Assembly: GCF_900129855.1 (NCBI RefSeq)
Contig: NZ_LT670819.1
Location: 5,332,001-5,396,000, forward strand
Length of the DNA: 64,000 nt
Direction of reading: 5' to 3'
Source: Streptomyces sp. 3214.6
GTDB taxonomy: Bacteria > Actinomycetota > Actinomycetes > Streptomycetales > Streptomycetaceae
The number at the start of each line of letters is the position of its first letter. Position 1 is the first letter of the stretch. The translations under genes were made by a program, and so were the position numbers. Below, piece by piece: positions 42,259 through 51,065 of the stretch. The notes beneath the pieces are model-generated. The model was not told the origin of the DNA. It made no database searches and saw only the letters and a program-made list of their open reading frames with translations.

Positions 42259-42282
42259 CCAGCTCCGTCTGTGGCGCGACAC

Positions 42283-42310
42283 ACTATTGCAAGCACCTGC
42301 TTGCAATAGT
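42283..42310. promoter_or_regulatory. perfect 13-2-13 dyad before the XRE gene
   Basis: ACTATTGCAAGCA, CC, TGCTTGCAATAGT. Position 27 bases before the ATG at 42337. It is AT-rich compared with its surroundings and is the strongest operator candidate in this half of the window. Confidence 0.8.
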
Positions 42311-42336
42311 TAGCGCGGGTGGTGCAGAGTGGAGGC

Positions 42337-42756
42337 ATGGCATCGCTCAACGTCGGCAATCTCGGTGAGTACCTGCGCGAGCAGCGGCGCAACGCGCAGC
42401 TGTCGCTCCGGCAGCTCGCCGATGCCGCCGGGGTGTCCAATCCGTATCTGAGCCAGATCGAGCGCGGGCTGCGCAAGCCGAGCGCGGAGGTGCTGCAGCA
42501 GGTCGCCAAGGCCCTGCGGATCTCCGCCGAGACGCTGTACGTGCGGGCCGGGATTCTCGACGCGGAGCGGGATCGGGACGAGGTGGAGACGCGTGCCGTC
42601 GTCCTCGCCGATCCCACGCTGACCGAGCAGCAGAAGCAGGTGCTGCTCCAGATCTACGAGTCCTTCCGCAAGGAGAACGGATTCGTGGACGGCGACGGTG
42701 CGGCAGACGCCCAGGAGCACGAGAGCGACGCCGATCCGCAGCAGACGGCCGGTTGA
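42337..42756 (+). CDS. XRE-family regulator, Rv0474-like
   Basis: 139 residues from ATG 42337 after GTGGAGG. The helix-turn-helix domain (about residues 8-70) has LGEYLREQRRNAQLSLRQLADAAGVSNPYLSQIERGLRKPSAEVL. A short helical C-terminus and an acidic tail follow. The gene order XRE, HbhA-like protein, DUF2516 protein matches Rv0474-Rv0475-Rv0476 of M. tuberculosis as I recall. The dyad at 42283 is the probable operator. Confidence 0.9.
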   Translation: MASLNVGNLGEYLREQRRNAQLSLRQLADAAGVSNPYLSQIERGLRKPSAEVLQQVAKALRISAETLYVRAGILDAERDRDEVETRAVVLADPTLTEQQKQVLLQIYESFRKENGFVDGDGAADAQEHESDADPQQTAG

Positions 42757-42868
42757 CCGGACCAGGGGACCGGCCGCCCCACTGCGGCTCGCACGACCCT
42801 CAGCCGAAAACGACGTACACGACATACACGACGTACGCGACGAACGTGAATCCGGGAGGACCTTCACC

Positions 42869-43525
42869 ATGGCCATCACCGACGACCTGCGCAAGACCTT
42901 CAGCGACCCGACTCCGCTCTACTTCGCCGCAGGCACCGCCGACCTGGCCCTCCAGCAGGCGAAGAAGGTGCCGGGTCTGGTGGAGCAGCTGCGCACCGAG
43001 GCCCCCGCCCGTTTCGAGGCCGTCCGCAACACCGACCCCAAGGCCGTGCAGGAGAAGGCCGGTGCCCGCGCCAAGGAGGCGACCGCCCGCGCCAAGGAGG
43101 CGCAGGAGACCCTCCAGGCCAAGGTCACCGACTTCATCAGCACCCTCGACGGGGACATCAAGAAGATCGGCAGCACCCTCGACGCCGACCTGAAGAAGCT
43201 CGGCGAGTCCGCCCAGGACCTCGCGCTGCGCGGTGTCGGCGTCGCCGCCGAGTACGCCGTCAAGGCCCGTGAGACGTACGAGAAGGTCGCCGAGCACGGC
43301 GAGCAGGCCGTGAAGACCTGGCGCGGCGAGGCCGCCGAGGAGATCGAGGAGCTGGCGATCGTGGTCGAGCCCGCGGCCGAGCCGGTCGCGGCCAAGGAGG
43401 AGCCGAAGTCCGCTCCGGCCGAGGCCAAGGCCGAGCCCGCCCCGGCGAAGAAGACCGCCGTCAAGAAGGCTCCGGTCGCCCGCAAGACCACCACCGTGAA
43501 GAAGACGACCCCTCCGGCCAAGTGA
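42869..43525 (+). CDS. HbhA-like helical protein with Lys/Ala/Pro tail
   Basis: 218 residues from ATG 42869 with GGGAGGA upstream. Residues 1-165 are a long amphipathic helix/coiled coil (KEATARAKEAQETLQAKV, DGDIKKIGSTLDADLKKLG). The last 50 residues are Lys/Ala/Pro repeats (KAEPAPAKKTAVKKAP), as in mycobacterial HbhA, where this tail binds heparan sulfate. In a soil Streptomyces the tail more likely binds DNA, cell wall polymer or membrane. No signal peptide is visible. A strong terminator follows. Confidence 0.88.
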   Translation: MAITDDLRKTFSDPTPLYFAAGTADLALQQAKKVPGLVEQLRTEAPARFEAVRNTDPKAVQEKAGARAKEATARAKEAQETLQAKVTDFISTLDGDIKKIGSTLDADLKKLGESAQDLALRGVGVAAEYAVKARETYEKVAEHGEQAVKTWRGEAAEEIEELAIVVEPAAEPVAAKEEPKSAPAEAKAEPAPAKKTAVKKAPVARKTTTVKKTTPPAK

Positions 43526-43585
43526 GACCGACGGCCGGGACGGCTGGAACCGCCGGGACGGACGCGGCGGACAGGGACATACGAC

Positions 43586-43618
43586 ACGGGCCGGGCACTC
43601 ATGGAGTGCCCGGCCCGT
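43586..43618 (+). terminator. terminator after the HbhA-like gene
   Basis: A perfect 15-bp stem ACGGGCCGGGCACTC / GAGTGCCCGGCCCGT with a 3-base loop, then TTG. Confidence 0.85.
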
Positions 43619-43708
43619 TGTACGGGTAGCGGAAGCGCGGTTGCGGGTACGGTGACCGCGTAGGGACGAGCAGGTCGAGTCGAGTCGAGACAAGACGCGT
43701 CGAAACGG

Positions 43709-44065
43709 GTGGTGGGCGTTGTGCTGATGACAGGCTTCGCGGGGCTGGTGTGGGTGCTCTACCTCGCCATGCTGGTCCTCGCCGTGGTGGCATTGGTGAT
43801 GGCCGCCCTGTTCCGAGACGACGCGTACCGGGCCGCCGACAAGCAGAACAAGGGCTTCTGGCTGATCATCCTCGGCATCGCGGTCGCGGTGAACCTCCTG
43901 GTGCCGATGCTCTTCCTGCAGCTCGCGGGCCTCGTCGCCACGATCGTCTTCTTCGTGGACGTACGCCCCGCCCTGCAGCAGGTGGGCGGTGGCGGCGGCT
44001 GGGGCCGCAGGCGAGGCGGCAGCAGCAGCGACGGTCCGTACGGCCCGTACAACGGCGGCCGGTAG
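43709..44065 (+). CDS. DUF2516 membrane protein
   Basis: 118 residues from GTG 43709 (ATG 43727 is an alternative). There are three TM helices (about 8-30, 47-65, 68-88) with FRDDAYRAADKQNKGFW between the first two, the DUF2516 pattern. The C-terminal tail is Gly/Arg-rich (GGGGGWGRRRGG). Third gene of the conserved XRE/HbhA/DUF2516 neighbourhood. Confidence 0.85.
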   Translation: MVGVVLMTGFAGLVWVLYLAMLVLAVVALVMAALFRDDAYRAADKQNKGFWLIILGIAVAVNLLVPMLFLQLAGLVATIVFFVDVRPALQQVGGGGGWGRRRGGSSSDGPYGPYNGGR

Positions 44066-44090
44066 ATCCTGGTCCCGGTAGATCCTGGTT

Positions 44091-44127
44091 CTGGAGGGGC
44101 GGGGTCCTGGGCGGGGTCCCCCTCCAG
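44091..44127. terminator. stem-loop between convergent genes
   Basis: CTGGAGGGG (44091-44099) pairs with CCCCTCCAG (44119-44127), located between the DUF2516 and phosphatase stop codons. Confidence 0.55.
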
Positions 44128-44149
44128 GATCGATATGCGGCTCCGCCGC

Positions 44150-45661
44150 CTACGGAACCCGATCCAGCAGCAGAACAGCGACGTCGTCCGTCAGCTCGCC
44201 CCCGTTGAGCTCCCGCCCCTCGTTCACCGCGGCCCGCAACAACGCCTCCCCGCGCAGCCCCTCGGAGAGCTGGCGGCGGATCATCTCCACCATGCCGTCC
44301 TGGCCCAGGCGCTCGCGGCCCTCGCCGATCCGCCCCTCGATCAGGCCGTCGGTGTACAGCATCAGACTCCACTCGGCGCCCAGTTCGACCTGCATCCGCG
44401 GCCAGCGGGCGCCCGGCAGCAGCCCGAGGGCGGGCCCGTTGTTGTCGTACGGCAGCAGGCGCGCGGGCCGGTCCGGGCGGGCGATCAGCGGCGCCGGGTG
44501 GCCGGCCAGGCACAGGCCCGCCCGGCGGCCGTCGGGCGCGATGTCCACCGTGCACAGCGTTGCGAAGATCTCGTCGTCGTCGCGCTCGTGCTCCAGCACC
44601 TGCTGGAGCGTGTTCAGCAGCTCGTCCCCGCACAGCCCGGCCAGCGTCAGCGCCCGCCAGGCGATGCGCAGCTCCACGCCGAGCGCCGCCTCGTCCGGGC
44701 CGTGCCCGCACACGTCGCCGATCATGGCGTGCACGGTGCCGTCGGGCGTGCGAACGGTGTCGTAGAAGTCGCCGCCGAGCAGCGCGCGCGAGCGGCCGGG
44801 GCGGTAACGGGCGGCGAAGCGCAGCGGTGAGCCCTCCAGGAGGGGCGTGGGCAGCAGGCCGCGCTCCAGGCGGGCGTTCTCCTGCGCGCGCAGCTTGCCC
44901 TCGGCGAGCCGCCGTTCGGCCGTGTCGGAACGTTTCCTCTCCACCGCGTACCGGATCGCGCGGCTCAGCAGCCGGCCGTCCAGCTCGTCCTTGAACAGGT
45001 AGTCCTGGGCACCCACCCGCACCGCGTCGGCGCCGCGCTCGGCGTCGCCGGACGCGGTGAGTGCGAGCACGGCGTGCCGGGGCGCGAGCCGGAGCACGTG
45101 CCGCAGGACGGCGAGCTCGTCGTCGGCCTCCTTCGCCCTGCCGGGCGCTGGCAGCGCGAGGTCCAGCAGGATGCAGTGCACGTCGTCCGTGAGCAGCCGC
45201 TCGGCCTCGGTGAGGTTGCGGGCGGTGCGTACCCGGATCGGCTTGCCGTCCGAGTCGTGCAGGTCGTGGACGATCGGCGCGGCCGTGGGGTCGTCCTCGA
45301 TCATCAGGAGGGTGAGGGTGGTGTGGGTGGTGGGGGTGGCGGCCGCGCCTTGAGAGGGCACGCCCTTGGTGCTGACGCCCTTGGTGCTGACGCCCTTGGT
45401 GCTGACGCTCTCGGTGCTGAGGCTCTTCGTGCTCACGCCGGTGGTGCTCACGCCATGGTGGACGCCGTCGGCGGGCGTGGCGTTGAGCGGGCCGTCGTTC
45501 TCGGCTGCCGTCGCCTCGTCGCGAAGAGGCTCTTCGGTGCGAGGGGCTTCCTCGTGGCGGGCGGCTTCTTCCCTGGAGGGGCCGCCGACTGCGGGCGCGG
45601 CCTGCGCCTGACCACTGTCCACGGCCGGGATCGCTCTCTGCCGCGGTACGGGTACGGGCAT
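44150..45661 (-). CDS. receiver - SpoIIE-type PP2C serine phosphatase
   Basis: 503 residues from ATG 45661 with GGAAGGAA upstream. The first 110 residues are a disordered Glu/Ala/Thr-rich tail with a repeated STKGV motif. A response-regulator receiver follows (about 115-245; LLMIEDDPTA, ILLDLALPA, LTASGDAE, DYLFKDEL), then a short coiled linker and a SpoIIE/RsbU-type phosphatase domain (GDFYDTV, MIGDVCGHGPDEA, YTDGLIEGR, LTDDVAVLLLD). Such proteins dephosphorylate anti-sigma antagonists in response to phosphorylation. No kinase or sigma gene is adjacent. Confidence 0.93.
   Translation of the reverse strand: MPVPVPRQRAIPAVDSGQAQAAPAVGGPSREEAARHEEAPRTEEPLRDEATAAENDGPLNATPADGVHHGVSTTGVSTKSLSTESVSTKGVSTKGVSTKGVPSQGAAATPTTHTTLTLLMIEDDPTAAPIVHDLHDSDGKPIRVRTARNLTEAERLLTDDVHCILLDLALPAPGRAKEADDELAVLRHVLRLAPRHAVLALTASGDAERGADAVRVGAQDYLFKDELDGRLLSRAIRYAVERKRSDTAERRLAEGKLRAQENARLERGLLPTPLLEGSPLRFAARYRPGRSRALLGGDFYDTVRTPDGTVHAMIGDVCGHGPDEAALGVELRIAWRALTLAGLCGDELLNTLQQVLEHERDDDEIFATLCTVDIAPDGRRAGLCLAGHPAPLIARPDRPARLLPYDNNGPALGLLPGARWPRMQVELGAEWSLMLYTDGLIEGRIGEGRERLGQDGMVEMIRRQLSEGLRGEALLRAAVNEGRELNGGELTDDVAVLLLDRVP
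45363..45452. repeat. 15-bp tandem repeat array in the phosphatase N-terminus
   Basis: About six near copies of a GGTGCTGACGCCCTT-type unit (plus strand), encoding STKGV/STESV/STTGV on the minus strand. Three copies are identical. Copy number changes would be in frame. Confidence 0.85.
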
Positions 45662-45925
45662 CGTCTTGGGTTCCTTCCCTCCCCCCGAGGGCATGGCGGG
45701 GACGAGGGACCTCGACCCACCGACGGGGACCATAGCGGCAGAAGGCGTCGCAACGGAATGGTGTGCGACACGCCGCTTGATCTCTGGCCGCTGTCATATG
45801 CCGCGTTCCGTACCGCAGTTGGGCAGGGCGGGAGCCGGGCCCGGATGACGAACGTCACGTCCGCCGGGGGTTTGGGGCCGGACGAAGGTGCCGTGGGTCA
45901 CGTGGCTCACTTCATGTGGCCGCCC

Positions 45926-47041
45926 TCACGCGTCCGGTCGGACCACCCCGAGTATCGGCATCGAGCCCGCCCCCGCGAGCGTGACCGTCCGGCCCGGGCG
46001 CGGGGCGTGGATGATCGAGCCGTCGCCCACATACAGCGCGACATGGCTGGCGTCGTCGAAGTAGATGATCAGGTCGCCGGGGCGCATGTCCTCGACGGCG
46101 ACGTGCGGCAGCTGCTTCCACTGCTCCTGCGAGGTGCGTGGTATCGGCTGCCCGGCGCTCTTCCAGGCCTCGGAGGTCAGGCCGGAGCAGTCGAAGGAAT
46201 CCGGGCCCTCGGCGCCCCACACATACGGCTTGCCCAGCTGCGCCGTGGCGAACTGCACGGCCTTCTGGCCCTGTACGGAGGCCGAGCCGGTGACCTCGTT
46301 GAGGATGCCCGTGCCCAGCCAGGCGGTCTGCGCCTCCTGGGCGGCCTGCTTCTCCAGCTGTTCGAGGCGCTCCTTCTCCTTCTTCTCCAGCTGGGACTGG
46401 AGCTTCTCCGCCGCCGCGATCTCCGTCTCGATCTTCTTCTGGGCCGCCGCCTTCGTCCTGCGGCCGTCCTCCAGCTTCTGCCACTGGGCGGAGGCGTCCT
46501 GGGAGTACTGCTCCAAGTCCTGCTGGGTGCGGGTCAGTTCGCCGATCAGGCCGTTGGTCGCGCGCTCGCCCTGGAGCACCCGGCCCGCGCCGTCGAGGAA
46601 CTCCGACGGGTTGTCGCTCAGCATCAACCGCGCCTCGTCCGGCAGGCCGCCGGTGCGGTACTGGGCCCGGGCAGCGGCGCCCGCGCGGTCCTTCAGATCG
46701 TCGAGCTTCTCCTGGCCCGCGACGATCTTCCTGGCGAGTTCGACGATCTCCGCGGACTGCTTCTTCGACGCTTCCTCGGCCGCGTTGTAGGCGTCGGTGG
46801 CGACCGCGGCCGCGTGGTAGAGCGCTTCGAGCTTGGTGCGGACGGCCTCCAGGTCCTTGTTGGACGCGGTGGAGGGCAGCGGAGGGGCCGAAGAACCCGC
46901 CGTCGACGTGGTGGGACCGGGACTGGCACCGGGTTCGGGAGCGCTGGGGGCGGCGAACGCGACGCCGGGAGCCCCCAGCACGGTGATCGCGCAGACCACG
47001 GCCACGGCCGCCGCGAGCAGGCCGCGCTTGCCCGTACCCAT
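45926..47041 (-). CDS. secreted NlpC/P60 peptidoglycan hydrolase (RipA-like)
   Basis: 371 residues. A signal peptide (AAAVAVVCAITVLGAPGVAFA) is followed by a Pro/Ser linker and a long coiled coil (about 60-230), then the NlpC/P60 domain with catalytic Cys in DSFDCSGLT, His in DDASHVALYVG and a polar residue in SIIHAPRPG. It cuts gamma-D-Glu to meso-DAP (here LL-DAP) bonds in the cell wall. The coiled coil is expected to regulate access to the active site, as in FtsX-dependent hydrolases. The upstream 270 bp shows no known riboswitch. Confidence 0.93.
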   Translation of the reverse strand: MGTGKRGLLAAAVAVVCAITVLGAPGVAFAAPSAPEPGASPGPTTSTAGSSAPPLPSTASNKDLEAVRTKLEALYHAAAVATDAYNAAEEASKKQSAEIVELARKIVAGQEKLDDLKDRAGAAARAQYRTGGLPDEARLMLSDNPSEFLDGAGRVLQGERATNGLIGELTRTQQDLEQYSQDASAQWQKLEDGRRTKAAAQKKIETEIAAAEKLQSQLEKKEKERLEQLEKQAAQEAQTAWLGTGILNEVTGSASVQGQKAVQFATAQLGKPYVWGAEGPDSFDCSGLTSEAWKSAGQPIPRTSQEQWKQLPHVAVEDMRPGDLIIYFDDASHVALYVGDGSIIHAPRPGRTVTLAGAGSMPILGVVRPDA

Positions 47042-47308
47042 ACCCCGTCCCCCAAACCTGATTCACCGTCAGTAACTTACGGCGCTCGGGGGATCGTGCC
47101 ACGTCACGACCGAAAACGACAGGGGCGGTGACAGAAGCGATGACACAGGTGCCGACGCCCGCAGTTCCTCCCCATTCACCCACCCCGGTATGACGATCTC
47201 CCCGTCATTGTGACGAACAACTCACGGGGATCGTTCCCGACGACTTTGAGGAACCTTGGGGAACCCTTGGCGAAGCCCGGAGTTCACCTCGGGCGCCGGT
47301 CTTCGCGT

Positions 47309-48127
47309 TCAACCGCGGGGCGCCAACGCCCCCCACCGCACCGTCACTTCTCCCTGCCGCCACCGCGTCGGCCCGTCCGTCACCGGCCAGTCGGTGGTCA
47401 GGTCCCGCACCGCGCGGATCCACCGCTGACGGGCGCCGTACGACGCGTAGGGCGCGGCCGCCGCCCAGGCGCGGTCGAAGTCGCGCAGGAAGGCGTGCAC
47501 CGGCTCACCCGGGACGTTGCGGTGGATCAGCGCCTTCGGCAGCCGCTCCGCCAGGTCCGAGGGCCGCTCCAGGGACCCCAGCCGGGTCGCGAAGGTGACC
47601 GTGCGCGGTCCTTCCGGCCCGAGCGCGACCCATACGTGCCGCCGCCCGATCTCGTCGCAGGTCCCCTCGACGAGCAGCCCGCCGCGGGACCCGGTCGCCG
47701 GATCGGCCGGCGCGAGCCGCGCGCACAGCCGCTTCCAGACGGCGGCGACCTCGTCCTCGTCGTACTGCCGCAGGACGTTGGCGGCGCGCACGAGGTGCGG
47801 GCGCTGGGGGACGGGGATCTCGAACCCGCCGTGCCGGAAGAGCAGCCCCTCGCGCGCGTACGGCTCGGCGGCGGCGACCCGGGCCGGTTCGATCTCGACG
47901 CCCACCACACGCGCGCGTGGCGCGACGGAACGCAGGCGCGTCAGCAACTCGACGGCGGTCCAGGGCGCGGCCCCGTACCCGAGATCGACGGCGACCGGAT
48001 CGGCGGCCCGCCGCAGCTCACGGCCGTGCGCGGCGGCGATCCAGCGGTCCATGCGGCGCAGCCGATTGGGATTGGTCGTCCCGCGCGTGACCGTGCCCAC
48101 GGGGCGGGCAGGGGCGCGGGATGTCAT
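47309..48127 (-). CDS. SAM-dependent methyltransferase-like protein
   Basis: 272 residues from ATG 48127, seven bases after TACCCT on the minus strand; the longer frame to 48493 lacks support. The SAM site is VDLGYGAAPWTAVELLTRL with RVVGVEIEPARV following. The second half (GLLVEGTCDEIGRRHVWV, FHR-type ends) matches a class I methyltransferase-like family widespread beside mshA. Substrate unknown. It is divergent from mshA. Confidence 0.85.
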   Translation of the reverse strand: MTSRAPARPVGTVTRGTTNPNRLRRMDRWIAAAHGRELRRAADPVAVDLGYGAAPWTAVELLTRLRSVAPRARVVGVEIEPARVAAAEPYAREGLLFRHGGFEIPVPQRPHLVRAANVLRQYDEDEVAAVWKRLCARLAPADPATGSRGGLLVEGTCDEIGRRHVWVALGPEGPRTVTFATRLGSLERPSDLAERLPKALIHRNVPGEPVHAFLRDFDRAWAAAAPYASYGARQRWIRAVRDLTTDWPVTDGPTRWRQGEVTVRWGALAPRG

Positions 48128-48347
48128 ACCCACGAGGGTAATGCGGCGCCACCGGCGGCCCGTCCGGCGTTCGTCGCCCCGCGACGCGCGCCAGCCCCGA
48201 ACAGTTGAGCGACTCACGGTAACGGCTGGGCAAAAACCGCCCCGGTCGCAGTCCGCGCGGAATGGGACCCCCTCCCTCCGATGTTGCACCCCCTTGGAGG
48301 GCGCACAACCCTCGGTCCGGCATGCCCGCAGCAAGGAGGAACGCCAC

Positions 48348-49685
48348 GTGAGCCAGTACGCCAACAGGCTCGGGCGTCGCTCTCCGGCGGCCCCCTCGCG
48401 GCTCAGGCTCCACCGCCGCCCCCGCCGCGTCGCGATGCTCTCTGTGCACACCTCACCGCTCCACCAGCCCGGCACCGGCGACGCCGGCGGCATGAACGTC
48501 TACATCGTCGAGCTCGCGCAGCGCCTCGCCGCGATCAACATCGAGGTCGAGATCTTCACGCGCGCGACCACGGGCGGCCTCCCGCCGACCGTCGAGCTGG
48601 CCCCCGGCGTCCTCGTCCGGCACATCGACGCGGGCCCCTACGAGGGCCTCGCCAAGGAGGACCTCCCGGCCCAGCTGTGCGCCTTCACGCACGGCGTGAT
48701 GCAGGCCTGGGCCGGTCACCGCCCCGGCTACTACGACCTCGTCCACTCGCACTACTGGCTCTCCGGCCATGTGGGCTGGCTGGCCGCCCAGCGCTGGGGC
48801 GCCCCCCTGGTGCACGCCATGCACACCATGGCCAAGGTCAAGAACGCCAACCTGGCCGACGGCGACACCCCCGAACCCGCCGCCCGCGTCATCGGCGAGA
48901 CCCAGATCGTCGACGCGGCCGACCGCCTCATCGCCAACACGGCGGAGGAGGCCGACGAACTCGTACGGCACTACCACGCCGAGCCCGGCAAGGTCGCCGT
49001 CGTGCACCCCGGCGTCAACCTCGACCGCTTCTGCCCCGCCGACGGCCGGGCCGCGGCTCGCGCCCGCCTCGACCTCCCCCAGGACGCCCTGGTCCCCCTC
49101 TTCGCGGGCCGCATCCAGCCCCTGAAGGCCCCGGACGTCCTCCTGCGCGCGGTGGCCGTGCTGCTCGACGAGCGCCCCGAGCTCCGCTCCCGCATCGTCG
49201 TCCCCGTGGTCGGCGGCCCCAGCGGCAGCGGTCTCGCCAAGCCGGAAGGCCTGCAGAAGCTGGCGGCTCGGCTGGGCATCGCGGATGTGGTCCGCTTCCG
49301 TCCGCCGGTCGGCCAGGACCAGCTCGCGGACTGGTTCCGGGCGGCGTCGGTGCTGGTCGTCCCCTCCTACAGCGAGTCCTTCGGTCTGGTCGCCATAGAG
49401 GCGCAGGCCGCCGGCACCCCGGTCCTCGCGGCCTCGGTCGGCGGACTCCCGGTGGCCGTACGGGACGGCGAGACGGGCTTCCTGGTGCAGGGTCACGATC
49501 CGGCCGGCTACGCGCGCGTGCTCGAGCGTTTCGCCGACGGCCCCGAACTGCCCGCCCGGATGGGCGCGGCGGCCACCGCGCACGCCCAGTCCTTCGGCTG
49601 GGACACCGCGGCCGCCGCCACCGCCGACGTCTACGCGGCCGCGACCCAGGCCCACCGCCGTCGCGTACGCTCCGAGCATGGGTGA
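48348..49685 (+). CDS. mshA: MshA, D-inositol-3-phosphate glycosyltransferase
   Basis: 445 residues from GTG 48348 with AAGGAGGA upstream. GT4 retaining glycosyltransferase: GTGDAGGMNVYIVELAQRL (donor/acceptor loop), HSHYWLSG, AGRIQPLKAPDVL and the ESFGLVAIEA motif. It joins GlcNAc from UDP-GlcNAc to 1L-inositol 1-phosphate, the first step of mycothiol synthesis. It overlaps the YbjN-like gene by 8 bp, with gpmA about 3.4 kb further on, as in S. coelicolor SCO4204-SCO4209. Confidence 0.95.
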   Translation: MSQYANRLGRRSPAAPSRLRLHRRPRRVAMLSVHTSPLHQPGTGDAGGMNVYIVELAQRLAAINIEVEIFTRATTGGLPPTVELAPGVLVRHIDAGPYEGLAKEDLPAQLCAFTHGVMQAWAGHRPGYYDLVHSHYWLSGHVGWLAAQRWGAPLVHAMHTMAKVKNANLADGDTPEPAARVIGETQIVDAADRLIANTAEEADELVRHYHAEPGKVAVVHPGVNLDRFCPADGRAAARARLDLPQDALVPLFAGRIQPLKAPDVLLRAVAVLLDERPELRSRIVVPVVGGPSGSGLAKPEGLQKLAARLGIADVVRFRPPVGQDQLADWFRAASVLVVPSYSESFGLVAIEAQAAGTPVLAASVGGLPVAVRDGETGFLVQGHDPAGYARVLERFADGPELPARMGAAATAHAQSFGWDTAAAATADVYAAATQAHRRRVRSEHG

Positions 49686-50184
49686 CGTGGAGAAGACGGC
49701 CGCGCAGGTCATCGAGGGTTTCCTGAAGGACGCGGAGCTGGAGTGGGAGGCTCCCGCGCCCGGCTCGTACGTGGTCCAGCTACCGGGCACCCGCAAACTC
49801 AAGACGACCGTCTCCCTCATCGTGGGCCGCCACTCCCTCTCCCTGAACGCCTTCGTCATCCGTCACCCCGACGAGAACGAGCCCGGCGTCCACCGCTGGC
49901 TCCTGGAGCGCAACCTCAAGCTGTACGGCGTGAGTTACGCCGTCGACCAGCTCGGCGACGTCTACGTCACCGCCCGCCTCCCGCTCGCCGCGGTCACCGC
50001 CGACGAGGTCGACCGCCTCATGGGCCAGGTCCTGGAAGCGGCCGACGGCGCCTTCAACACCCTCCTGGAGCTCGGTTTCGCGAGCGCCATCCGCAGGGAG
50101 TACGCCTGGCGGGTCTCCCGCGGCGAGTCCACCCGCAACCTGGACGCGTTCACGCACCTCACGAAGGAACAGGCGGAGAAGTAG
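49678..50184 (+). CDS. YbjN-domain protein
   Basis: 168 residues. It begins in the last codons of mshA (8-bp overlap). The YbjN-like pattern includes WEAPAPGSYVVQLPGTRKLKTTVSLIVG, HRWLLERNLKLYGVSYAVD and TADEVDRLMGQVLEAAD. YbjN-type proteins resemble type III secretion chaperones and are thought to bind other proteins. The tight coupling to mshA is conserved in actinobacteria, so a link to mycothiol synthesis is plausible but untested. Its 3' end overlaps the opposite AraC gene by 26 bp. Confidence 0.88.
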   Translation: MGDVEKTAAQVIEGFLKDAELEWEAPAPGSYVVQLPGTRKLKTTVSLIVGRHSLSLNAFVIRHPDENEPGVHRWLLERNLKLYGVSYAVDQLGDVYVTARLPLAAVTADEVDRLMGQVLEAADGAFNTLLELGFASAIRREYAWRVSRGESTRNLDAFTHLTKEQAEK

Positions 50185-51016
50185 GGGCCTGCGCGTACCG
50201 CCCCGGCGTGACGCCCACCAACTTGCGGAAATGCCGGGTGAGATGGGCCTGGTCGTAGAACCCGGCCGCCGTCGCGACGTCCCCCGGCGGACGCCCGTCG
50301 AGCAGCAGCCGACGGGCGAGGTCGACGCGGCGCGCGGTGAGGTACTGGTGCGGCGCGATCCCGTATGCCCCGCTGAACGCCCGTACGAGATGGGCCGGAT
50401 GGGCCTGCACCAGCCCTGCCGCCTCGGCGAGTACGAGGCCTTCGACAACCCGCTCGTCGAGGAGCTCGCGGAGCCGGCGGGCGACGGCGGGGTCGGGGAC
50501 GCGCCGCGAAGGACCGTCCGTCCGCCACACCGGCGAATGCCCGCGCCCACGCGCCCGCCCGGGCCCCTGCAAATGTCCCCGCAGCCGCTCGCCGATCAGC
50601 GTCAGCCGGCTGTCTGCCTCCAACTCCTCGCCCCGCCGGGCGAGCGCGGAGTGCAACTGCCCCACCCGCCGCCGCAGCACGGGATCCCGCAGGACGGGCG
50701 CGTCGACGGCGGCCCCGATCAGACCCTCGCCCAGCACACCGGCGTCGAGGTACAGAACCCGCTTGCGGAAACCCTCGGGCGTCGCGGCGGAACCGTTGTG
50801 CGGCACGTGCGGCGGCAACAGAGTCACCGTGTCGTGCGGCGTGCCGTGCTCGTGCCGCTCGAGGTCGTACCGTACGGCGCCGTCGTCGACGATGAGCAGC
50901 GTCCACGCGTCATGCACGTGCATCGGGTAGGCGTACTCGGTGAAGTGGGCGTGGAAGACCTCCACGACGCCCGGGACGGCCGGGCGCCAGGCGGAGACTG
51001 TCTGCCGGGCGGCCAT
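50159..51016 (-). CDS. AraC-family transcriptional regulator
   Basis: 285 residues from ATG 51016. An N-terminal cupin-like sensor (YPMHVHDAWTLLIVDDGAV, LLPPHVPHNGSAA) and a C-terminal double helix-turn-helix (LVLAEAAGLVQAHPAHLVRAFSGAYGIAPHQYLTARRVDLARRLL, VATAAGFYDQAHLTRHFRKLVG) are present. It diverges from the DUF2000 gene 49 bp away, which is its likely target. Confidence 0.93.
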   Translation of the reverse strand: MAARQTVSAWRPAVPGVVEVFHAHFTEYAYPMHVHDAWTLLIVDDGAVRYDLERHEHGTPHDTVTLLPPHVPHNGSAATPEGFRKRVLYLDAGVLGEGLIGAAVDAPVLRDPVLRRRVGQLHSALARRGEELEADSRLTLIGERLRGHLQGPGRARGRGHSPVWRTDGPSRRVPDPAVARRLRELLDERVVEGLVLAEAAGLVQAHPAHLVRAFSGAYGIAPHQYLTARRVDLARRLLLDGRPPGDVATAAGFYDQAHLTRHFRKLVGVTPGRYAQAPTSPPVPS

Positions 51017-51065
51017 GCAAAGAACGTACAAGACGGCACCGTAGGACGATCGGCAGTCTCGCGGC

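Noticed and set aside
47042..47308. c-di-AMP riboswitch before the NlpC/P60 gene
   Set aside because: None of the conserved paired segments could be recognised in this gap on the minus strand.
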